This document shows positions 25,201 through 34,500 of a stretch of 64,000 nucleotides of DNA, piece after piece. The translations under genes and the position numbers were made by a program. The stretch comes from Sipunculus nudus (lineage: Eukaryota; Annelida; Sipuncula; Golfingiida; Sipunculidae): assembly GCA_026874595.1 (NCBI GenBank), contig CM049311.1, forward strand, positions 6,795,676 to 6,859,675, given 5' to 3'. The notes under the pieces are model-generated. The model was given only the letters and a program-made list of their open reading frames with translations. It had not been told where the DNA came from and did not search any database. Positions within the stretch are counted from its first letter, which is position 1. Each line of letters opens with the position of its first letter.

Positions 25201-28200
25201 TGAAGATTTTAACCACCATACTGAGGGGTTTTTTTTCACAGATTTGGCCTGAAACGTAGACAGATGTCAGCTGAAGCGGATTCCCCTTTTTTGAGCCGCT
25301 GCATCCGTTTTTAAGGGATTTAGACCAATTCTAAGGGACTGGACCCCCTTTACCGGACTTTAGGACCTTTTTTAGGTTTTACAATTAGTCCTCCTGGCTT
25401 GGACCCCTCATTTTTTTCTATAAATCCTCTGGTCAGGCATTGGATAAATTATAAGGGCACAGCGTATGGCTCCCTTAATATTCATATTCGGGGACATCTG
25501 TCCTTGATGGGAGCACGGATTGCTCGTTTAATTTATATAAGCACTGCTGATTAGTACCAGTGCGTGCTCATTAATCACTTTTAATAATTTTGACAGAACA
25601 AGGGTTAATTAGACTAAACGTTGATTAAATCTAATTAAAGTCACCAGAGAGCTTATATCCAGCAATTTATATCAGATTTTTTTCATGATTATCTACCCAA
25701 ACACCATGCTTGTTGTCATGGTAACCAAAATCATTACGAGGTTACCGGGTGTGTTATTTGTAAAATCTTCTAACTTCAATATTGGAGCATAACTATTCGG
25801 TGTTTATTCGATGGTATGATCACTTGAAGGGCTTTCAAAAGTTTCCGTGCATTTAACAAACGTTAAACCTGTGATACCCTAATTTAAGTATCATAACTGT
25901 TGAACTTCTGTTATATACTTATCAACCTAGCATTATCTATAAAGCGAGTTCATCATATACTTGTTTAATAGGGCACCATCGATCCATTCAACATGAGCGA
26001 ACTGAAAGGCACGAGAACCGTTCAGAATACGCACCATTCAAAAGCAGATCCAAGGGGGGCCCCTTGACCCTCCCCCTTTTTTAGCTCAGCTGACTTTCAG
26101 TCATGCTGGGCTATAGCGATGGGTCTTTGTCCGGCGTCCTTCCGTCTGTCCGTCCGGCCGGCCGGCCGTCCGGCCGGCCGTCCGTCCGTTAGCAGGGCAC
26201 AAATCGTAACCGTAGGGGCTAGGGCCATGAACCTTATGCAGTCTTAGAGGTTATAAAAAGATCTCCTTGCAAACCTGAAATTAGGTCACTGCGACCTATA
26301 TTCTCGAAGTTATGGGGTGTGTTTGCACCCCCCAGAAATAACTCTTTGAGACAAAATTTTCTTCCCAAACCTTCCATCTTTCACATACAGCTCACCTACC
26401 AACAGGGGAAGAACCATAATTTTTTTTAGGTCAAAAGGTCAAAGGTCAAGGTCACAGGAGCCTCTTCTTTGAAAAGCCTGTGGATGCATTTTAAGCCAAC
26501 CCTTTCATCCCAATACTTTGATTTTTCACATATAGCTCACCTACTAAGTTGGAGAAGAATCCTATAGATTTTGAGGTCACAAGGTCAAAGGTCAGGGTCA
26601 CAGGATCCACTTCTTTGAAAAGGTTGTGGACACATTTCAAGCTAGACTTTTCATTCCAAACCTTCCAGCACTGATATCGCTTCTCTGCCAACAGGGGAAA
26701 AGACCTGTTGATTTTGAGGTCAAAGGTCAAGTTCACAGCACCCACTTCTTGCGTGGAGTCATTTTCAGGCAAACTTTTCAATCTGTACCTTCCATCTGTC
26801 ATATATGGCTTACCTACCAATAAGGGAAGAAGCCTATTGATGTTGAGGTCAAAAAGTCAAAGGTCAAGGTCACAATATTTAATTGTTCTAAATGCTTGTG
26901 AGCATATTTCAAGTGTAACCGTTCAACCCAAACCTTCAGTCTTTCACATATGCCACATCTATGCATCACTCAGTTTGACTCAAACTTCATATTAATGGGT
27001 CTTTTTGCTTGAATAAATAACTTATTGATTTTGGGGTCAGCTGGTCAGCAGGTTAAAGGTTGCAGGTCAAAGTTATTCACCCATTGGTTGCCAAGTAATT
27101 ACACCAGATTTAAGTGGTTAGTAGTTACCCATCATTTAGAAAGAATCCAGTTGATATGTGGGCAAAAGGCCAAGGTCATAGGTCAGGGATGTTCACAATT
27201 ACTTATTTTATAGACCATCTCTATTTTTCTTGTATATATAACCATCCCACTCCAGCTGGTACATCTCCCTGTGTGGCTGTAATTGTGAGTGACACTGGTG
27301 ACATATGACTCCCTTTTGTATCAGCCTATTAAGTGATAAGGCTCAGTGATAAGTACCTCCTTACTTCATAACAAAAACACTGTTGTCAGAATGCTTCAGC
27401 CAGGCATTAAGACTATGAGAGTATAGAATTAAGGTTTAGCTACTGATTTATAAGATGATGGGAACATTTTGCAGTTTATTTTATGGAATCCTAGCAATAA
27501 ACTTAGTTTCCTAGATATCTGAATATTTTAATATATATCACCACATATAAAAGCAAGTGTTTGTTCTCATAATATGTGGATGTGTACCTTGATTTAGGAT
27601 GGCTTTTTGTTTCATTTCAAGACTCTTAGTCATGCTTTCTGCTTTTTTTCATTTCTTTCAGGTTTGGCAGTTTACCTACCCTGCTGACCCCATTGAAAAG
27701 CAGAGTGATAATAAAAAATATTGGACTTACACTTTTTACAATTGCATATCTATAAATCTGATATGAGGGCCTGGACATGCCTTTTGAATTATTTTGGCCC
27801 CAAGTTTGGTCTCTTATTGAAGAATGTGGGATATCAAATGTCATACTTGTCAGAAATCCATTATGTCTGCCAGTTAGCCACCTTAGAAATTCTTTCTTTA
27901 GTGCAGTTTCAGTAATTTTTCTTTAATGTTTGGTCCGATTTAGAGAATGTTTGTTGTCTGATTTTAGACTTGTCAGAAGTCCAATATGGCCACCAGGCAA
28001 CCATCTTTTAATTCCTTTTGATCATATTATCTCAAGAACAGTTAAAGTGAATGCAGTTGGATGTATATTTATGTAATATTGTAAAGGATTGGGTCAAATA
28101 TTTCTGAATAAATATTACCATCATTTATAAAAGTGCAGTACAGTTGGCTTGTATTAAATAAAAATTCATACAGAAGCACCTGTTTCTCAATAATTCATGC

Positions 28201-31200
28201 ATGTATTTCCTTGATTTTTGCTATATATTTTGATCTTATATTTGCCCTTTGTGGTGTTCCTTTTGAGACTGACAGGTTTCAACCAAGCTGTTGGAATAGT
28301 TTCTGATAGCTTAACAATCATGCATTTTCCTCAGACCATCAATTCACTGTGTTTTAACCAGACATAGGTGATATATATTTCTGTTGTCATAGAAAATTTT
28401 CAACAAATTGGCAAATTGGTTCTTCAAAATTTGATTGGAAGTTTTGAATCTCAGTCCATGATGTCACAGGTCATGCTTGGCAGCTGAGCGTCATGACCCA
28501 TGGGTCACTTGTTTTAATTAGGCACCACAACTTTTCTTGAGGGTTTCAGACCATTTTTTATGGTCTGGACCCCCCCCCCTTCTTTCCAGATCTGGGGACC
28601 TTTTTTCAGGTTTTGTCATTATAGTCATCCTTGGATAAACCCCTCTTTTTCCTTAATCCTGGATCTGCCCCTGCCATTTTCATAAGAAAATGGGCAGCCG
28701 ACAAGCGCCTAAGTGTGTCCCCTGAATTCACAGGGGCTTGGATTAAATTGGGAATGGAATGTCTTCAGATACAAGATCCCACTAAATTTCTAGTATCAGA
28801 GGTATCAGAGATGCCTAACTATCCCAAGATGCATGGGACACATTAAAATATTGTGGATAGTGGCACCAGTCTGGCGCACAAGTTATCTAAATGTTTTACA
28901 CATACAACATTCCAGGTTGATATATGTCAAACCAACCTGCATGATGTATATGTGTTTTAAGCAAAAACAGACGCACGGACAATTGCATCCAAGATAAAGG
29001 TATCGAAGATCTATATGGACATGCCAAGTGTAGTGACAATATATTAAAACACTTCAGAGATAATTGCATGGATGTATTCTTTGATAACGTGATAGAAGGT
29101 GGTGCCACATGTACCATATATGAGAAAGCTATCCATGACGGACGTACCTCCAAAATTTTAAGCCAACATGTCAGAACATATATGTAAATTTCTTCGAAAA
29201 AAGATGCGCAAATGGACGTCACATGAACCAATTGTAGATGGCATTACCAGTCCTGTGTATACGAGACAAAACTATCCAAGACCTATGGACATGCACGTTG
29301 TCGGACCGATACATCAAACCATTCCTGAGATATTTGAATAAATGTATGATTCGCAAACGTAGGAAAAAGCCACCAGTCTCGTATTTGACAAGCTCTCCAA
29401 AATGGACATTCAAAATTTCAGGATGAAACCTCAGACCACTCCCGAATTATGTTAGATTTTCAAATATAACAGACCCAGGGATGGATGCCTTGCATATAAG
29501 ATTCCAGATAGCGCCACCAGTCTTGTGAACGAGATGAAGGTAAAAAAATCTGAATGCTATTATAATCAAGTGACCCATGGGTCATGACGCTCAGCTGCCA
29601 AGCATGACCTGCGACATCATGGGCTGAGATTCACAATTTCCAGTCAAATTTTGAAGAACCAATTGGCCAATTTGTTGAAATTTTCTACGACAACAGAAAT
29701 ATATATCACCTATGTCTGGTTAAAACACAGTGAATTGATGGTCTGAGGAAAATGTATGATTGTTAAGGTATCCAGAACTATTCCCATAGCTTACTTGATA
29801 CCTGTCAGTCTCAAAAGGAACACCACAAAGGGCAAATATAAGATCAAAATATATAGCAAAAAAATCAAGGAAATCCATGCAAGAATTATTGAGAAACAGG
29901 TGCTTCTGTATGAATTTTTATTCAATACAAGCCAACTGTACTGCACTTTCATATATGATGATAATATTTTTTTAAGAAATATTTGACCCAATCCTTTGCA
30001 AGATTACATTAATATACGTCCGACTGCCTTAACTTTAACAATTCTTGAGATAATATGATCAAAAGGAATTTAAAGATGGTTGCCTGGTGGCAATTTTGGA
30101 CTTCTGACAGGTCTGAAATCAGACAACAACCATTCTCTAAATCGGACCAAAAATTGATGGAAAATTACTGAAACTGCACTGAGAAAATGATTTCTAAGGT
30201 GGCTAACTGGCAGACATAATGGATTTCTGACAAGTCTGACATTTGATATCACACATCCTCCAATAAGAGACCAAACTTGGGGCAAATTCTCCAAATGATG
30301 TTACAGTAATGAATGTCCAAAACAATTCAAAAGGCATGTTCAGGCGCTCATATCAGATTTACAGATATGCAAATGTAATTAAAAGTGTAGGTCCAATATT
30401 TTTTAGAATCACTCTGCTTTTCAATGGGGTCAGCAGGGTTGGTAAACTGCCAAACCTGAAAGAAAATAAATGCAGAAAGCATGACTAAGAGTCTTGTAAT
30501 AAAATAAAGTCATCCTAAATCAAGTACACTTCCACATATTATGAGAACAAACACTTGCTTTTATATGTGGTGATTTATATAAAAATATTCAGATATCTAG
30601 GAAACTAAGTTTATTGCTATGATTCCATAAAATAAACTGCAAAATGTTCCCATCATCTTATAAATCAGTAGCTAAACCTTTATACTATACTCTCATAGTG
30701 TTAATTCCTGGCTGAAGTATTCCAACAACAGTGTTTTGTTATGCAGTAACGAGGTACTTATCACTCAGCCTTGTCACTTAATAGCCTGATACAAAAGGGA
30801 GTCATATGTCACCAGTGTCACTCACAATTACAGCCACACGGTGAGATGTACCAGCTGGAGTGCAAGCTTATATATACAAGAAAAATAGAGATGGTCTACA
30901 AAATAAGTTGACCTGACCTATGACCTTAGCCTTTTGCCCACATATCAACTGGATTCTTTCTAAATGATGGGTAACTACTAACCAATTACATCTGGCCGGG
31001 TGTAATTACTTGGCAACCAATGAGTGAATAACTTAGACCTGCAACCTTTAACCTCCTGACCAGCTGACCTCAAAATCAATTAGTTATTTCTTCATGCAAA
31101 AAGACCCATAAATATGAAGTTTGAATCACATTGAGTGATGCATAGATGTGGCATATGTGAAAGACTGAAGGTTTGGGTTGAACAGTTTCACTTGAAATAT

Positions 31201-34200
31201 GTTCACAAGCATTTAGAACAATTTTGTGACCTTGACCTTTGACCTTTTGAACTCAACTTCAATAGGCTTCTTCCCCTATTGGTAGGTAAGCCATATATGA
31301 CAGATGGAAAGTATAGATTGAAAAGTTTGCCTGAAAATGACTCCACGCAAGAAGAGGGTGCTGTGAACTTGACCTTTGACCTCAAAATCAACAGGTCTTT
31401 TCCCCTGTTGGCAGAGAAGCGATATCAGTGCTGAAAGGTTTGGAATGAAAGGTCTAGCTTGAAATGTGTCCACAACCTTTTCAAAGAAGTGGATCCTGTG
31501 AATCTGACCTTTGACCTTGTGACCTCAACATCTATAGGATTGTTCTCCCACTTAGTAGGTGAGCTATATGTGAAAGATCAAAGAATTGGGATGAAAGGTT
31601 TGGCTTAAAATACATCCACAGGCTTTTCAAAGAAATTGGTTCTGTGACCTTGACCTTTGACCTTGTGACCTCAAAATAATTATGGTTTTTCCCCTGTTGG
31701 TAGGTGAGCTGTATGTGAAAGATGGAAGGTTTGGGATGAAAATTTTGGCTAAAAGAATTATTTCTGGGGGGTGCAAACACACCCCATAGCTTCGAGAATA
31801 TAGGTCGCAGTGACCTAATTTCAGGTTTGCAAGGAGATCTTTTTAGAACCTCTAAGACGGCATAGGGTTCATGGCCCTAGCCCCTACGGTTACGATTTGT
31901 GCCCTGCTAAAGGACGGACGGCCGGCCGGACGGCCGGCCCGACAGACGGAAGGACGACGGACAAAGACCCATCGCTAAAGCCCAGCATGACTGAAAGTCA
32001 GCTGAGCTAAAAAAACCCCAGAGGTATGTGTGAATTGCACTTAAAGTAGATACGAGGAAGGACGTCTCGCAGAAAAATAAGTGTAGATGGCGCCACCAGT
32101 CTTGCAAATGAGCGAACAATATATCCATGAGCTATTGATACGCTAAATATCAGTCCGATAAGTCAAACTTATCCTAATATGAGATAAGAACATGGATGTT
32201 TTCTACGAACATATGATTGAACATAGGGAAACATGTCTTGTATATCGAGAAAATTATCCAATATATGAATTAAACGACATGACTGAAGTTTATAGCAGGT
32301 ATATCCCGCGTTCGCCGTGCTGGACGCCGCGCCTGCATGGCATATAATGTTTGTACCTCAGTACTTGTAATAACTGGTTTGAGACACACCAACCCATCAA
32401 CTCATTTGAGCCTTCTAAAATACAATTGTTTGTACCTGAGTTCGAGTTTGTTCAGAGGGATTAATTTATTTGTCCATATACTTATCACTATACTTATATA
32501 CTATGGTTATATTTTACCATAATCTTTTCATTTAAAATCGAAATGTTCCATATTAAGGCCATGAACCTGTAAAAAAAGTTTGCTCAATACGGTAAAACCA
32601 AGGTAATTCTGTCGGTGGACTGGAGTAGGAATGTAAATCACTATAAGATTTCACTACGAGAACGAGGACATAACTATTCTGTTGATGTATTTGGAGATGT
32701 TTTTGAACAGCGGGAATCTACACATCTGGCTATAGGCCAGTCAGGATGCAGCTGCGTACAGCGATATCACGTGGAACACATAATGACAGATGATGACATA
32801 ATCACGGAATTATGTGAGAATGTCTGTGTAACTCTCTGTTTGCAGGCATTCATGGTAAGAAAGCATACACTTAAAATATGCATAATAAAATGATCGTTAT
32901 TGGAGATTTGTTATGTATTTTTGTAAATTTAAAGCAAAAAGATATCGTTCGGTAGTACTGTAGATTCAGATAATATCGTGGGCTTAAAATTTCGTGGTTT
33001 TTGTACAAAACGCATATCGTGGGGTATTTGAATTCGTGGAAAGACCATGAATATTATAGAGAATTTTGGTTATGAATATCTCCATTTTGCCCAAGGAAGA
33101 CGAGAACATATGTACACAGGTAGTACACCTGTACCGCGGTCAATTTGGTCAGTGTTGAGCAAACAAGCTTCGCCCAACCCTAACAAAAGGAATTAATCAG
33201 CCGTAACCAACGTGCCGGACAATTCATCGGCTATTAGTTGTAACACACGATACATCAGCTATGAGTCATAACACCCGATTGCACCACGTTCACAGAAAAC
33301 GTTAACCCTCACTTGATCGGAGGAAAAATAAAACGGGACCGTCCACTTGAACGTGTTTACCTTATTTAAATCATGGCGGTAGTCACATGTGGCACCTGTA
33401 AATCTGAGACGGGGCCGTGAGACATTCAAGAGACAAGATTCGTTCGGCATTCAACATGTCAACTAAAAAAAATAGAAATCGGCTTAATGGGTCGACTAGA
33501 CAGTAATTTTACTCTTCTAAAAATTAGAGGAGCATAATTTGTATTCTGTGACACTTACGCTAACATTTTTGTACAACTTTCGGCAATATTTGGAGGGAGT
33601 CCCGTCTGTCATATTAATGGCTCATTTCTATGCACGCAACTGCAGTCGGCAATATTCGGAATAAGTTCTATTTACATTCTCGTCCCCGCGGTAATGCAAA
33701 TGAGTTTACATGGCCCTTGTCTTTTAAGCCAATAGGGAGCGTAAGTCTCCTTTTATCTCTATTGAAAGAAGGTTGAAAAAAGCCGTGCCTCGGTAGCTGT
33801 GGTTACGAACATTGGAACAAGTGTACCGTTCTTGTCGTGTCAGAACTACGGCTTTTAGCGATAGAAATATGGCATTGTTCTTGAATATTTCACCCGAAAT
33901 GTTGAAAATGGAAAATGTGGGGATTTGTTGTCTAGTTTAAAGTAACGTTTGATATTGTTTTATTGTGAACATTTCAGGGGCCCTGTTTGTGCGATAATAC
34001 GGGAAATAATGGAATTGACAACAGAATATTTATAAGTCACGTATTTTTTATAGTATTACAGGAAAAGTAATGCAGTACATTTATTATATGTATCAATGGC
34101 AATCATAAAATAGTAATAATCCATTTTTGTACCTTAACTAAAACATTCAGCCAGCGATAATAACTATATAAAGATGAAGTTGACCACCGGCTGCTGTTAA

Positions 34201-34469
34201 GATAATTTCTGATCGTATGATTTTTTTTATCGTGGGAATCATGAATTCGTGGATTAACTTTATCCACGAAAACCACGAAAATAAAATCCCAACTAATATT
34301 TCTGAATCTACAGTATATGGCTTTAGATATAAGTGTATTCTCCTTTATTCATATATTCAATCCATAGAGAGTGCAGGGGACAATTGGGATAAAAGAATGA
34401 GAGACGAGGACAAAGCAAGGACAGATAGAGATAATGGTTTCAACAAGGAGAGAGAGAGAGAGTGATAAC

Positions 34470-34500
<31 letters not shown>

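Noticed and set aside
26491-26820. Minus-strand frame with repeated TFDLVTSKSIGFF-like text, also at 46258-46584 and related frames at 31203-31780
   Set aside because: It is the translation of AGGTCA-rich tandem units in copies C, D and E. It exists on both strands and in every unit, with no start context or splice support.
28896-29231. 111-residue minus frame with repeated SWI-F-Y-MVHV text
   Set aside because: It overlaps the diverged minisatellite between copies C and D; the internal protein repetition follows the DNA units.
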